This document shows positions 34,087 through 46,515 of a stretch of 64,000 bases of DNA, in pieces. Below the pieces are notes generated by a model. That model searched no databases, was not told the DNA's origin, and saw only the letters and a list, made by a program, of their open reading frames with translations. The translations under genes were made by a program, and so were the position numbers. The DNA is taken from contig NZ_BDJF01000027.1 of assembly GCF_001895205.1 (NCBI RefSeq), forward strand, positions 372,001 through 436,000, in the 5' to 3' direction. Within the stretch, counting starts at the first letter, position 1. The number at the start of each line of letters is the position of its first letter. The DNA comes from Vibrio injensis. GTDB lineage: Bacteria > Pseudomonadota > Gammaproteobacteria > Enterobacterales > Vibrionaceae.

Positions 34087-34516
34087 GCGGTAACGGTCCT
34101 TTATTATTGGAGGATATACCCTTCCTATTGGAGACGGTAGCGGTGTTTACTGTGAGCCTTTACCCTAGTCACCGAGTTATCTGTGTCTAGGGAATAATTA
34201 AACTGGCTAACTATCTGCAATGCCAAGTCGATAGACGCACAGGCAACCACACACTTCAAACCTAGCTCATTGAATAGTCGCGAGTATTGAGCTCGGCTAT
34301 CAGACCATTATGCAACAATAAAGTTTATTTATGGAGAGTAGAAAAGAGTAAATCATGAGGTTCTCGATGCAATAACTAGCAAAACCCAGTGGGTAATCCA
34401 GTCAATCATTGAGCGTAGAAGGGCGAAGATTAGATAAGATCTCACTTGCTCTCAAAGAGGGCGAATGAGAGAGATAAGATAATGAAGAAGGACAGAGTCC
34501 TTCTTCATTAAGAGAT
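34087..34516. other. Intergenic region with nupC end hairpin
   Basis: About 430 bp lies between the metalloprotease start and the nupC stop. A perfect 12-bp inverted repeat (ATGAAGAAGGAC, loop AGA) at 34482-34508 sits nine bases after the nupC stop and probably terminates it, though the T-run is poor. I see no gene in the rest. Confidence 0.5.
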
Positions 34517-35725
34517 TTACAGTGAAATAAACAAACCAGCCAAACAAGCACTCATTAGGTTAGCAAGAGTGCCAGCAATCACGGCTTTCAGGCCTAAATT
34601 AGCCACTTCTGCCCGACGCTCTGGTGCCATAACGCCAATCGAACCGAGCTGAATCGCGATCGAACCAATATTGGCAAAGCCACACAAAGCAAAGGTAATA
34701 ACCACTTGGCTGTACTCAGACAGTGTTTCTTTATGTTGGATAAAATCAATAAAGGCCACAAACTCATTCATGATCACTTTTTGGCCGATATAAGACCCCG
34801 CTTGAATCATTTCATGAGCAGGGATACCGAGTATCCAAGCCAGTGGTGCAAACAGATAGCCGAGTAAGAGCTGTAAAGTGATGCCTTGTAAACCAAACAG
34901 TTCGGCAAAGCTCTCTAACCCAGTATTGACCATAGCGATTACGCTGACAAACGCGATGAGCATGGTTCCGACCGCGACAGCCACCTTCATGCCATTCATT
35001 GCGCCGCTTGCCAGAGCATCAATCACATTACTTTGTTCGCTACCATCAATGTGTACATCGGTCTGATCGCACGGTTTTCCTGCTTCAGGGACGATGATTT
35101 TCGCCATGAGCAAGCTACCGGGCGCCGCCATAAAGCTAGCGGCAATCAGATATTTTAGCTCAATACCGAGTCCTGCATAGCCACCGAGCACACTACCCGC
35201 TACAGAAGCCATACCGCCAGTCATCACTGCAAATAGTTCTGAGCGGGTTAATTTAGGCAAAAAGGGACGTACTAATAGCGGGGATTCACCTTGTGACAAG
35301 AAAATGTTGCCCGTAGCGACTAAAGACTCAGCTTTGCTGGTGCCTAAAAAGCGCTGGATCCCGCCGCCTAACCAAGCGATGACTTTTTGCATAATGCCTA
35401 AATAGTACAGTGCAGAGATCAGCGCGCTAAAAAAGATAATGATCGGCAAAACACGAATTGCAAAGATAAACCCAGTATTGGCTAAATCACCAAATAAGAA
35501 GGCGATGCCTACATCAGCAAAGCCTAACAGACTTGCAACCCCTTGACTGAGCGCACCCAGTGCAGCTTGTCCCCAAGGAAAGTATAAGACCAGTGCAGCA
35601 AAGCTGACTTGCAGTAATAGCGCCCGTGAAACCGTTCTCCAATTAATAATCGTACGTTTCTCTGAGAGCAGATACGCCAAAGCGAGCAAGACCAGCATGC
35701 CCAATAAACTAAAAATAATTGTCAT
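34517..35725 (-). CDS. nupC: NupC-family concentrative nucleoside transporter
   Basis: 402 residues, the usual size for CNT transporters. About 8-10 hydrophobic helices run through the protein. CNT family motifs are present: G-Q-G-E-S-P-L-L-V-R-P (near 142-153, substrate-binding loop region), G-M-A-S-V-A-G-S-V-L and G-A-M-N-G-M-K-V-A. These transporters use a Na+ or H+ gradient to import nucleosides. In enteric bacteria nupC is regulated by CRP and CytR. The ATG is preceded by a long leader (see 35726-36660). The gene is complete. Confidence 0.9.
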   Translation of the reverse strand: MTIIFSLLGMLVLLALAYLLSEKRTIINWRTVSRALLLQVSFAALVLYFPWGQAALGALSQGVASLLGFADVGIAFLFGDLANTGFIFAIRVLPIIIFFSALISALYYLGIMQKVIAWLGGGIQRFLGTSKAESLVATGNIFLSQGESPLLVRPFLPKLTRSELFAVMTGGMASVAGSVLGGYAGLGIELKYLIAASFMAAPGSLLMAKIIVPEAGKPCDQTDVHIDGSEQSNVIDALASGAMNGMKVAVAVGTMLIAFVSVIAMVNTGLESFAELFGLQGITLQLLLGYLFAPLAWILGIPAHEMIQAGSYIGQKVIMNEFVAFIDFIQHKETLSEYSQVVITFALCGFANIGSIAIQLGSIGVMAPERRAEVANLGLKAVIAGTLANLMSACLAGLFISL

Positions 35726-36660
35726 AATTTTTTTCGATGTCGTGAATGAATGGAAAGAGAGTGGGTGTCATGTTTATAAAAGGCGGGAACAGGCTACGGC
35801 ACTGGCTAGCAGTGTAGGAGGGAAGTAATGACCTAAGCGGTCGCCGTTGTCTGTTCATAAAGCACCTTTACAAGCAAAGTTAACGAGCTGGTCCTATCCT
35901 AGGGTCGTTCACTATTCCATATGACGGCTTGTATTGGTGAGTTCGGATGCACACCGAGCGCGGAGTATAGCGATACAAAAAGAGATTTTCATCACATTTA
36001 TTCAATTAATGAATGCGCAGTTTCGATTCTTTCACCGATTAAGCTAAGTAATCGGTTGCTTTGAACATTCCCTACCATATTTTTTATTGGATCATCATTT
36101 ATGATGTCTTGAAATAAATGGTTTATTTATAAAATAAAGTTTCATAAAGCCTAATTATCGAAAATAAGAGTAATAATATACGGCATGACTATGCATCAAT
36201 GGTGATTATTTTTTCTCTTTTCGATTATGGGTTTCTATTTATTGAGTCGTGGATATTAAGCCAATCAATGTAGATTTTTGAGAGTGGGAAAATAGAAAAG
36301 GCTTAAATCTGCATTACCATCTATTAAAGTAATTCATTTATTTTTCAGTTTATTACGTTGGTTTTTGTTATGTGATTGACTTGCTTTGGTTGGTTTTTTG
36401 TTAAAAGTGTTGATATTTTTCTTTGTTTGAATTTACTATGTGAACAAGACAAAGTTAATCAATGTTTAGTAATAACCACCAAATTTTAAATAAATAGTAG
36501 CACTTCTGGATAATAATCCTTACTTGTTAGCATAACGTGTCAAAAATAATGCATTTTTAGTGATGAGTAGACAGTAAGAATTATTTGTGTGGCTATTTTG
36601 CATGGTTATGTTCTTCGTTTACGCCCAAGAACATCACCCATCACAACAAGGATTCAAGTT
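35726..36660 (-). promoter_or_regulatory. Long nupC leader and divergent intergenic region up to astA
   Basis: About 930 bp with no gene. On the minus strand a TATACT-like -10 lies at 35964-35969, preceded by AAATGTGAT, half a CRP site. It would give a leader of over 200 nt, with mixed GC-rich stretches (35760-35960) unlike the AT-rich sequence further out. A structured leader is possible. I could not match it to a known riboswitch. From 36000 to 36588 the sequence is AT-rich with no signals I can defend. Confidence 0.4.
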
Positions 36661-37704
36661 ATGATGCTTATTCGCCCAGTGACTAGGGATGACAAACCCG
36701 CATTGCTAGCTTTAGCTAAAAAAACCGGAGTGGGATTCACTTCGTTACCTCATCATGAACAGCGTTTAGCGCAGCGAATTGAAAGAATGCTGGCGACTTG
36801 GCAAGGAGACGCGCCACTGCATGATCAAGGTTATCTGTTTGTCTTGGAAGAGACAGAAACCCAGCAAGTGGTTGGTGTCAGTGGTTTAGAAGTGGCGATT
36901 GGTTTAAATGAACCGTGGTACGATTTTCGGGTTGGGACTTTGGTGCATGCGTCCAAAGAGCTCGATGTTTATAACCAAATGCCGACCTTATTTTTGAGTA
37001 ATGATCATACGGGATGCAGTGAGCTGTGCACACTCTTTCTCGATCCTGATTTTCGATTAGGTAAACATGGCCATTTATTATCGAAAAGTCGTTTGCTGTT
37101 TATGGCGAGTTTCCGAGAACATTTCACCGATAAATTAATTGCTGAGATGCGTGGTGTATCTGACGATAGTGGTTATTCACCGTTTTGGGAAAGCCTTGGC
37201 CGACGATTCTTTTCGATTGAGTTTAGTCAAGCGGATCATTTAACAGGGATTGGTCAAAAAGCGTTTATCGCCGAATTAATGCCGAAACATCCTCTGTATG
37301 TCGATTTTTTATCGGAGTCTGCGCAGCAGGTGATTGCTAAGGTGCATCCGAATACTGAACCTGCGCGTAAAATTCTTGAAGATGAAGGGATGCGTTATGA
37401 AGGCTACATCGATATTTTCGATGCGGGTCCGACATTGGAAGCGTACATTGATGATTTACGCATGGTTCGCGACAGTGAGTTATGTGAGGTGTTGATCGTT
37501 GACTCACCGCCCCAAGGTGAGATCACGTGGCTGATTGGTAACCTAAGTTATCATCACTATCGAGCAATGATCAGTAATGCGCAATACGCTGATCAGCAGA
37601 TAAGGTTGACCGCTGAGCAAGCGGATCAATTGCGGGTCCAACAAGGTGATAAAGTCAGAATTGCCTCATTATTTGCGCAGCCGCGTGTGGCCGCGAGTTA
37701 TTAA
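36661..37704 (+). CDS. astA: Arginine N-succinyltransferase AstA
   Basis: 347 residues from the ATG at 36661, with AAGGA upstream; E. coli AstA is of similar length. [10 protein letters not shown] at the start, [24 protein letters not shown] and G-K-H-G-H-L-L-S are AstA hallmarks. The enzyme transfers succinyl from succinyl-CoA to arginine, the first step of the AST pathway that uses arginine as nitrogen source. An upstream ATG-in-frame extension exists but has no ribosome site and no family match. astB follows after 39 bp, forming an operon. The other ast genes (astC, astD, astE) are not here. Confidence 0.95.
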   Translation: MMLIRPVTRDDKPALLALAKKTGVGFTSLPHHEQRLAQRIERMLATWQGDAPLHDQGYLFVLEETETQQVVGVSGLEVAIGLNEPWYDFRVGTLVHASKELDVYNQMPTLFLSNDHTGCSELCTLFLDPDFRLGKHGHLLSKSRLLFMASFREHFTDKLIAEMRGVSDDSGYSPFWESLGRRFFSIEFSQADHLTGIGQKAFIAELMPKHPLYVDFLSESAQQVIAKVHPNTEPARKILEDEGMRYEGYIDIFDAGPTLEAYIDDLRMVRDSELCEVLIVDSPPQGEITWLIGNLSYHHYRAMISNAQYADQQIRLTAEQADQLRVQQGDKVRIASLFAQPRVAASY

Positions 37705-37743
37705 TGTTCCCTTTTAAAATCAATAACAATAAGGACGTTGTCT

Positions 37744-39087
37744 ATGTCAGCTTATGAAGTGAATTTTGATGGTCTAGTCGGGCTTACCCATAATTACGCT
37801 GGATTATCGTTTGGTAATGTTGCGTCAACTTCGAATAAAAATGCGGCTTCCAATCCGCAGCTAGCTGCGCTGCAAGGGCTCAGCAAGATGAAAGCACTTC
37901 ATGATATGGGGTTCGTACAGGGCATATTACCTCCCCAAGAACGCCCTTGTATGGCGACTTTGCGTGAATTAGGCTTTAGTGGACGCGATGAGCAAATACT
38001 GGCTAAGGTTGCCAAGCAAGCTCCACAGCTGTTGGCTAATGTGAGTTCCGCTTCATCGATGTGGGTTGCTAATGCTGCGACGGTTTCTCCTTCGGCGGAT
38101 ACGGCCGATAACAAAGTTCACTTTACGGTTGCTAATCTGAATAATAAATTTCATCGTTCAATTGAAGCCACGACAACCCGCCGAGCACTACAAGCGGTAT
38201 TTTCTTCTGCTGAACATTTTGTCCACCATGCTGCACTGCCTCAGCAAGCTCTTTTCGGTGATGAAGGCGCGGCAAATCATAATCGGTTATGTCGTGATTA
38301 TGCTGTTCCTGGGGTCGAGTTGTTTGTGTATGGTCGTCAAGCATGGGGAGGAGATGTTGAACCACAGCGTTTTCCTGCTCGACAAACTCGTGAAGCGAGT
38401 GAAGCGGTGGCACGGTTGCATCAATTAAACGCTGCGCAGCGAGTGTTTATCCAGCAAAATCCGGCGGTGATCGATCAAGGGGTTTTTCATAATGATGTGA
38501 TTGCGGTCAGCAATGGACCGGTGCTGTTCCATCATCAGCAAGCGTTTCTCGATCAAGCGCGCGCTTTTGCTGAGCTAGAGCAAAAGCTGAACGCTTTAGA
38601 CAGTCCATTTATCCCGATTGAGGTTCCGACCGAGTTAGTTGCGGTGCAAGATGCGGTAGACAGCTATTTATTTAACAGCCAGCTACTCACTAAAACCGAT
38701 GGCAAAATGCTGATTGTCGTTCCTGAAGAGTCTCGTCAAAACCCGCGAGTGTGGGCGTATCTGCAGCAATTGATCAGCAGCGGTGGTCCGATTGATGAAG
38801 TTAAGGTGTTTGACCTGCGCGAAAGTATGTGTAATGGCGGCGGTCCGGCTTGTTTACGTTTGCGTGTTGTTCTCAATGCATCAGAGCTTAAAGCCACTAA
38901 CTCCCGATGCTTAATGGATGATCAGCGTTTTGAAACGCTCAATCAATGGGTGAAAAAGCATTATCGCGATCGATTACTTGAGGCGGATTTGGCTGATCCA
39001 CAATTATTAATAGAGAATCGAACCGCGCTTGATGAGCTAACTCAGATCATGGGCTTAGGATCGTTATATCCATTTCAGCGAGCCTAA
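37744..39087 (+). CDS. astB: N-succinylarginine dihydrolase AstB
   Basis: 447 residues, the same length as E. coli Ast[20 protein letters not shown] at the start, and [15 protein letters not shown] near 360 with the nucleophilic Cys, are diagnostic. It hydrolyses N-succinylarginine to succinylornithine, ammonia and CO2, step two of the AST pathway. The ATG 37744 has AAGGAC upstream. It follows astA closely, and a strong hairpin lies 118 bp after the stop. Confidence 0.95.
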   Translation: MSAYEVNFDGLVGLTHNYAGLSFGNVASTSNKNAASNPQLAALQGLSKMKALHDMGFVQGILPPQERPCMATLRELGFSGRDEQILAKVAKQAPQLLANVSSASSMWVANAATVSPSADTADNKVHFTVANLNNKFHRSIEATTTRRALQAVFSSAEHFVHHAALPQQALFGDEGAANHNRLCRDYAVPGVELFVYGRQAWGGDVEPQRFPARQTREASEAVARLHQLNAAQRVFIQQNPAVIDQGVFHNDVIAVSNGPVLFHHQQAFLDQARAFAELEQKLNALDSPFIPIEVPTELVAVQDAVDSYLFNSQLLTKTDGKMLIVVPEESRQNPRVWAYLQQLISSGGPIDEVKVFDLRESMCNGGGPACLRLRVVLNASELKATNSRCLMDDQRFETLNQWVKKHYRDRLLEADLADPQLLIENRTALDELTQIMGLGSLYPFQRA

Positions 39088-39204
39088 TTGGTTGAATCTG
39101 AAAAATAAAGGTCAGTTTTCTCACTGATGGACAAGAGTAGGACGTGGCTTCCTGTTATAGCTGGTTATCCTTCTTATCGTCCGCGTTTAAGGGTTAACCT
39201 TGTC

Positions 39205-39236
39205 TGTGGAAATTCTCACTATTGAGAATTTCCACA
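39205..39236 (+). terminator. Perfect 13-bp hairpin after astB
   Basis: TGTGGAAATTCTC pairs fully with GAGAATTTCCACA around a 6-base loop. No T-run follows, so it may terminate weakly or protect the mRNA 3' end. The rest of 39088-39412 shows no other feature. Confidence 0.55.
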
Positions 39237-39412
39237 ATTAATTATCGTGCTTTCCAAATAAAATGGAAACAACCTCTCAAAAATGCAGCTCATCTCTAAG
39301 ATACATAAACCCTTTTAGTTAATTTGCGGCGCGGTTAACAGAGACTATTGGATCCGATTGAGTAACACAGATGGATTCTCTAATTTGACTCTAGGCACTC
39401 TTGATTTAGGCT

Positions 39413-41560
39413 ATGGTCATGTCTTCTCGTACCCTAGTAAAACAGCTCTCGACTTGCAGTAGTCATCGTATGTTGACTGAGGTTATCTTTCCCTTTTTAC
39501 GCGAGATACTCTTACCTCAGGCGATGCACATCTTCCATGCACCTTCTCATCCCCATCAGGCAAAGAGTATTTTTACCGTAGGGCAACCGCTGTCAGTGGC
39601 TCAGTATCCAGAGACATTTTGGTTGTGGGCCGCTCAATTTGATTGCGCCGATAGCTTGATCCCGCTTGCGACCAATACTTGCAACTGGGATTATCAGCAA
39701 GCTATCCCATCAGAAGCGTATTTATTTACCCTCGATAATCACAGCGATAAACGTACCTATTTATTGTTTGAGGGAGTTTGTGAGCAGCGGGTGAGTCAGT
39801 TATTGGCGACAGGGGGGCTTGAATGCTTACCGCTGATAGCGGCTCGTTGGCAGTGTATCCGTGCTGAAACAGACGCCGCACAAGAGTTTAAGCTCCGTGA
39901 TAGCCGTGAGGCTAAGTATCGCGATGAGTTAACGCAGCGCGAAATTTTTATTGATAACATGAAACTGGTGCATCAATTAGCTCTTACCTTATCAAATCCG
40001 AGCAATTTGGATGAGTTGCATCGTGCATCGGTTGAAGCGGTGCGCGATAAGCTGGGGTTTGATCGAGTGGCTTTATTTTTATTAGACATCAAAAAACGCT
40101 GTTTTAGCGGCACTTATGGGACGGATGAGCAAGGACGAACGATAAGTGAGCATCATACTCAGTTCGATTTACATCAGTTAGAGCCACGATATATCGAAGC
40201 GATCGCCGACGGAAACTCAACGTTGGTGATCATCGATGATGCGCCGTTGTATACCGCAGGTGAGGTGATAGGACAGGGATGGAACGGCATGCTATTGTTG
40301 CGTGATGGTGAAGAAGTATTTGGTTGGATAGCGATGGATAATTATTTTCGTCGTCAACCGATAGGTGATTATCAACGCCAAATGCTCGGGTCTTTTGCTT
40401 CGTTATTAGCGCAAATTTATATCCGCAAACGGCAGGAACAAAACATGCGCATGTTACATGCGAGTATGGTCGAGTTATCGCGTTGTTTAACGGTGAGTGA
40501 AGTGTGTAAAACGGCGGTAGCCTTTGCGATTAAGCGCATGGGTATTGATCGTATGGCGGTGTTTCTGACCGATGAACAATGCAGTTACTTGCAAGGAACT
40601 TGGGGAACCGATATTCAAGGGAATATCGTCGATGAGGCGTATTTTCGTAGTTCTGCCATCGATAGTGAAATCGTCCTTTTAGCCAAACAATCACCGAATG
40701 AGGTGGTATTTAAAGAATCGGTGCCCATTTATCACGACAGTCAAATTGTTGGATTTGGTTGGACGGCGATGACGATGTTGACTGATAACGATAAACCATT
40801 GGCGTTTATTTCAGCCGATAACCTGATCCGCCGCTCTCCGTTAACGTCTCAGTTACGGGAAGTGATCCGCATGTTTGCCTCCAATTTAACCGAAGTTTTA
40901 ATGCGTGCTAAAGCTCAGCAAGCGATCAATGAATTGAATGAAAACCTAGAGCGTGAAATCTATAATCGTACCCGAGAGCTACAAAAAGCCAATGAGAAGC
41001 TGGATTTACTGGCCAAAATGGATCCACTGACGCGTTTAGGCAATCGGCGTATGTTGACTCATTTGTTAGAGCAAATCTGCGAACAACATACCGTTCATCC
41101 GGTTGATTACGGCGTGATTCTGCTCGATATTGATCACTTTGGTTTATTTAATAACTATTATGGGCATCTTGAGGGAGACATCGCATTAATGCGGATTGGT
41201 AAAGTGCTCAGTCAACATACTCAGTCTGATGGAGAGCAATTCTGCCGGATCGGCGGCGAAGAGTTTGTCTTGCTACTGGCTAGGCATAATGCTCAGCAAG
41301 TCGCCGCGTTAGCAGAAGCGATTCGCTGTGCGGTCGAGCAAGAGAATATTCCACATCACACTAGCCCTGTTTCTTCATGTTTAACAGTTTCGATTGGTTA
41401 CTCTGTTGCTCGTTTTACGCCGAGTGAAATTCAATTTGAGCGTATGTACGCTGAAGCCGATAAAGCGCTTTATCAAGCAAAGCATCAAGGACGCAATACC
41501 GTGGTTGGGGCCGAATTGACCCCAACGTTGCCGGATTCATTGGATCATCTGCTCTCCTAA
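39413..41560 (+). CDS. GAF-GAF-GGDEF diguanylate cyclase
   Basis: 715 residues. An unknown N-terminal domain (1-165), two GAF-like regions (about 190-345 and 360-500), and a coiled-coil linker lead to a C-terminal GGDEF domain. The catalytic motif is R-I-G-G-E-E-F, G-G-E-E-F at 614-618, an active form. The usual RxxD inhibitory site is missing at its normal position (S-D-G-E instead), so c-di-GMP feedback there is not expected. There are no membrane helices. The duplicated GAFs suggest small-molecule control. It should make c-di-GMP from two GTP, affecting motility and biofilm. Confidence 0.88.
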   Translation: MVMSSRTLVKQLSTCSSHRMLTEVIFPFLREILLPQAMHIFHAPSHPHQAKSIFTVGQPLSVAQYPETFWLWAAQFDCADSLIPLATNTCNWDYQQAIPSEAYLFTLDNHSDKRTYLLFEGVCEQRVSQLLATGGLECLPLIAARWQCIRAETDAAQEFKLRDSREAKYRDELTQREIFIDNMKLVHQLALTLSNPSNLDELHRASVEAVRDKLGFDRVALFLLDIKKRCFSGTYGTDEQGRTISEHHTQFDLHQLEPRYIEAIADGNSTLVIIDDAPLYTAGEVIGQGWNGMLLLRDGEEVFGWIAMDNYFRRQPIGDYQRQMLGSFASLLAQIYIRKRQEQNMRMLHASMVELSRCLTVSEVCKTAVAFAIKRMGIDRMAVFLTDEQCSYLQGTWGTDIQGNIVDEAYFRSSAIDSEIVLLAKQSPNEVVFKESVPIYHDSQIVGFGWTAMTMLTDNDKPLAFISADNLIRRSPLTSQLREVIRMFASNLTEVLMRAKAQQAINELNENLEREIYNRTRELQKANEKLDLLAKMDPLTRLGNRRMLTHLLEQICEQHTVHPVDYGVILLDIDHFGLFNNYYGHLEGDIALMRIGKVLSQHTQSDGEQFCRIGGEEFVLLLARHNAQQVAALAEAIRCAVEQENIPHHTSPVSSCLTVSIGYSVARFTPSEIQFERMYAEADKALYQAKHQGRNTVVGAELTPTLPDSLDHLLS

Positions 41561-41598
41561 TGACAAAGCCAATGCGCCTTGTCTTCACCTAGTGCCCG

Positions 41599-43241
41599 TT
41601 ATAATTTCGCTAAGGGATGTTGAGTCTTAGCTGACCGCTTTAGCGCTTCTTGTTGAAGACGTTTTATCAGCGTATTAAGGGCTTGGTAGTCGCACGTTTG
41701 GTTTTTTAATGAAAATTTATTTTCATGCAGTGTATTCAGGGTTTGCCGTACTTGCTCTCGCTCTGCATCAGTCAATGGACTTTCATTTAACCAGCGTGAG
41801 AGGGCATGGTTAATCATCATCGCATCTTGAGTAGTTAAGGCATTCTGTAGCTGTTGCCAAGCGGAGCTAGGCTGAATGTTGGTTGTTTCTTGTTCATTCA
41901 ATCGGGTATGTTTTCGATATAAACACCAATACAATCCGAGCGTGACTAGCCAGAAAGTCGCCAATAAGGCGGCCAGATACGGCCATAATCCCGCCTCTTT
42001 AACAACTATTGTTTGAGCAGACATTGCTGTCGTATGGTTCGGATCAGAGGGCGAGATAGCGTTGATTGGCTGAGTCGCTGAAACATCAAGGGATAAGCCT
42101 TTCGCTTGGCTTAATTGAGCCTGTTTAGTGCGGCTATTCCACCAATGAATATTGATATCAGGCAGTTGGATTTCACCACTTCGCCGTGGGATCAACACCT
42201 GTTTGAGTTGCATCAGTGTATCTCCGTTATCTAAAGTGGTGAATTGTGGCTTTTGCTCGTAAACGCTAATCGAATCAGGATAGCTCAGAGCAAGAGAGGG
42301 CAGCTGCTCTGCAGAGAGCCCAGCCACTTGCAGGGTAATATCTCGGGTTAGAGCATCTCCCACTTCGAGAGGATAAACGCTATCGGTGATAGGTGTGCCT
42401 TGACTGTTGGTCCAATGATCGGTGAGCGCCAACTGTGAGGTCGGTAGCCATGCCCCTTGGTAGTCACTCGGCTGCGGTTCAACCACTAATGAATAAGTGT
42501 TGGGTTCAGTCTTGAGGGGAATAATGCGCGCTCCACCATGTAACGTATTCCCTAAAAGGTATGAGCCTTGAAAACGAGGTTCAACTAAACGATATTCCCC
42601 TGCTTGAGTCGCTGTTAAGCGATACTGCTGCTCAATAATGGTCGCTTCTATCCCCGCGATCACCGTCTGATATTGTTGAGTTTCACCAATCTGATCAATA
42701 GTCATCCCATCCACGGATGGTGGTGTGATGTGGGTGTTTTGTAAGCGGCGGCGATCCGCTTTGATGGTAAGACGAGTCGTTAAGATAGTACTTTCTGCTG
42801 GATACAGAGTATCTCGTGACAAGGTACTGTGTAGTTGAACCAGTTCATCCATCTGTGGTGCTTGTTCATCAACACTGACTTGTATCGAGATGGGGTCGGT
42901 GTGTTGGCCGTTAAGCTCAAAGCTTGGGATAGTTAAGATCCCTAAGCGATTGGCGGCTAGCGATAATGTCCATTCGCTGCGCTGGCTACGTTGATTGTTA
43001 ATGATATTGACTGAAGACGCAAAGCTTGGGCGGCTGGTAAAAAAGTCCTCTTCTAGATGACTAAAATCAATCGCTTCTGCATTGGCAGGTTGATCACTGA
43101 CAAGACGCAGTTGAAAGACTTCGTTTTGGACGACTTTATTTTTGCTGACCGTAGCATAAAACGATGCACTATAAGCCGAGAGACTGATGCTAGTGAGCAA
43201 TATCATTAGCCAAAATGAAAAGTTGAGTCGTAACAATTTCA

Positions 43242-43242
<1 letters not shown>
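41599..43242 (-). CDS. batD: BatD-like exported protein of the MoxR/bat operon
   Basis: 547 residues from ATG 43242, whose first base overlaps the batB/C stop (TGATG); an ATG two codons earlier (43248) is possible. A signal peptide (1-25), repeated beta-rich domains, a C-terminal membrane helix (near 395-420) and a short cytoplasmic tail match the BatD 'oxygen tolerance' family. Its function is not proven; BatA-E proteins appear to work with a MoxR ATPase on envelope or stress proteins. It is the last gene of a six-gene leftward operon. Confidence 0.8.
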
Positions 43243-45069
<1,827 letters not shown>

Positions 45070-45077
<8 letters not shown>

Positions 45078-46038
45078 GATGTCTCCTCAGCATCATCAAA
45101 ATGATAGAAAGTAACAAACTTAGTGCTAACGGATAGCTGAATATTTCTTTTTGAGGTCGCCAAACATGAGTCGCTTGCTGAATCGGTTCAAGTTTATCGA
45201 TCGTCTGATAAATGGTCTGTAAATCGTGTTTATCACGCGCTCTGAAATACTGTCCCCCCGTCAAGTCGGCAATCTTTTGTAGGGTTACTTCATCAAGATC
45301 TTCAGCAGTATTAATACGACGCGTCATAAAAAAATCTCTTACCATCATTTCACCAGCCCCCACGCCCACCGTGTAAATCGTGGTGTGATACTGTTTAGCG
45401 ATGTGTGCGGCTTCGATAGGATCAAGTACGCCGGCATTGTTACTGCCATCACTGAGGAGGATCATCACCCGCTGCGGGGCATCACTATCAATAAAGGTTT
45501 TGGTCGCAAGGCCAATACCATCGCCGATGGCAGTTTGAGTGCCGATCAGACGTAAAACGGCTTGATTAAGCTGTTGAGCGACCGTGGTTCTATCGAGAGT
45601 GAGCGGTGTTTGTAAATACGCGTGATCCGCAAAAAAAATCAGTCCGAGGCGATCGCCTTGCCGCTGAGCGATAAAGTCACTAAGTACCTGTTTGACTGCC
45701 GTGAGACGATCGATATATTCATCGCCTATTTGCATGTCTTTTTGATTCATAGAATAAGACAGGTCGACCACCAACATCATATCTCTATGAGGCTGAGAGT
45801 GTGTAATGGGTTCACCATACCAAACAGGGCGTGCTGCCGCTGCGACGAGGCATATCCAAAGTGTTAGCACCAAACCTTTCATCAGCCATTGCTGTGGTTG
45901 GTGGTTATCACTGGACGGAGGAAGATAAGTGAGAGGTACTGCAGTAGTGGGTGGTTGCGGCGGTAAAAAAAAGTACACCAACAGTGGCAGTGGCAGTAAA
46001 GCCCACAGCCACCACCATACAAATTCAACGTTTGCCAA
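45070..46038 (-). CDS. batA: BatA-like VWA-domain membrane protein
   Basis: 322 residues. Two N-terminal membrane helices (10-28, 50-70), a VWA domain (about 85-280) with intact MIDAS D-L-S-Y-S-M-N and a distal D-G-S-N-N, and one helix at the C-terminus (near 300). This is the BatA plan. It overlaps the next gene (batB/C) by 8 bp and the previous one by 14 bp, so the cluster is tightly coupled. Function as for BatB: part of a MoxR-linked assembly, role unproven. Confidence 0.88.
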
Positions 46039-46510
46039 GGTTTCCTAAACTCCTCTTTTTCGGGGGCAATGCTTTATCTATCCACAAGTAGCAATCCGCA
46101 ACCAAACGCTCCGGATGCTCGATGGGTTGTTTTTGATATAAGGCTTGTTGCCATAACGTGAGATTTGGCACAAAGAGAGGTTGCCCCAATTGGTTATCTA
46201 AAAAAACGTACCAGTCATGGCCCGTGAGGTGAGCAATGTCTTCACGTGGGAAATAACACAGCGCGGCTTGTCTCAGCAATTCAATCGCAGAAGAGGGGGT
46301 CTGATAACCCGCAGGCATACCGAGTAAGCGTAGGGCTGTTTTTTTCGGAGCGAGGCGCTTACGTTTCCAGTGGATAAAAAAAGCAACCAATAGAATAACG
46401 CTAACAGCGCCTGCTGCGCTTGCCCACCATCCCCATGCTAATGGCCACCAAGAGGGCAAAGCAGGAAGATGAAGAGCATTAAGGTCGAGTAGTGATGAGG
46501 CTGCCTGCAT
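46025..46510 (-). CDS. DUF4381 single-pass membrane protein
   Basis: 161 residues. A proline-containing N-terminus leads into one membrane helix (about 22-46), followed by a basic stretch (H-W-K-R-K-R) and a helical cytoplasmic domain with H-D-W-Y-V-F-L-D. This matches DUF4381, found between the DUF58 and batA genes in MoxR operons of gammaproteobacteria. Its role is unknown. It is tied to its neighbours by close spacing (5 bp from DUF58) and an overlap with batA. Confidence 0.8.
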   Translation of the reverse strand: MQAASSLLDLNALHLPALPSWWPLAWGWWASAAGAVSVILLVAFFIHWKRKRLAPKKTALRLLGMPAGYQTPSSAIELLRQAALCYFPREDIAHLTGHDWYVFLDNQLGQPLFVPNLTLWQQALYQKQPIEHPERLVADCYLWIDKALPPKKRSLGNLGKR

Positions 46511-46515
46511 TTAAT

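Noticed and set aside
35726..35970. Known riboswitch (cobalamin, purine or preQ1) upstream of nupC
   Set aside because: I could not find the conserved core sequences of these classes.
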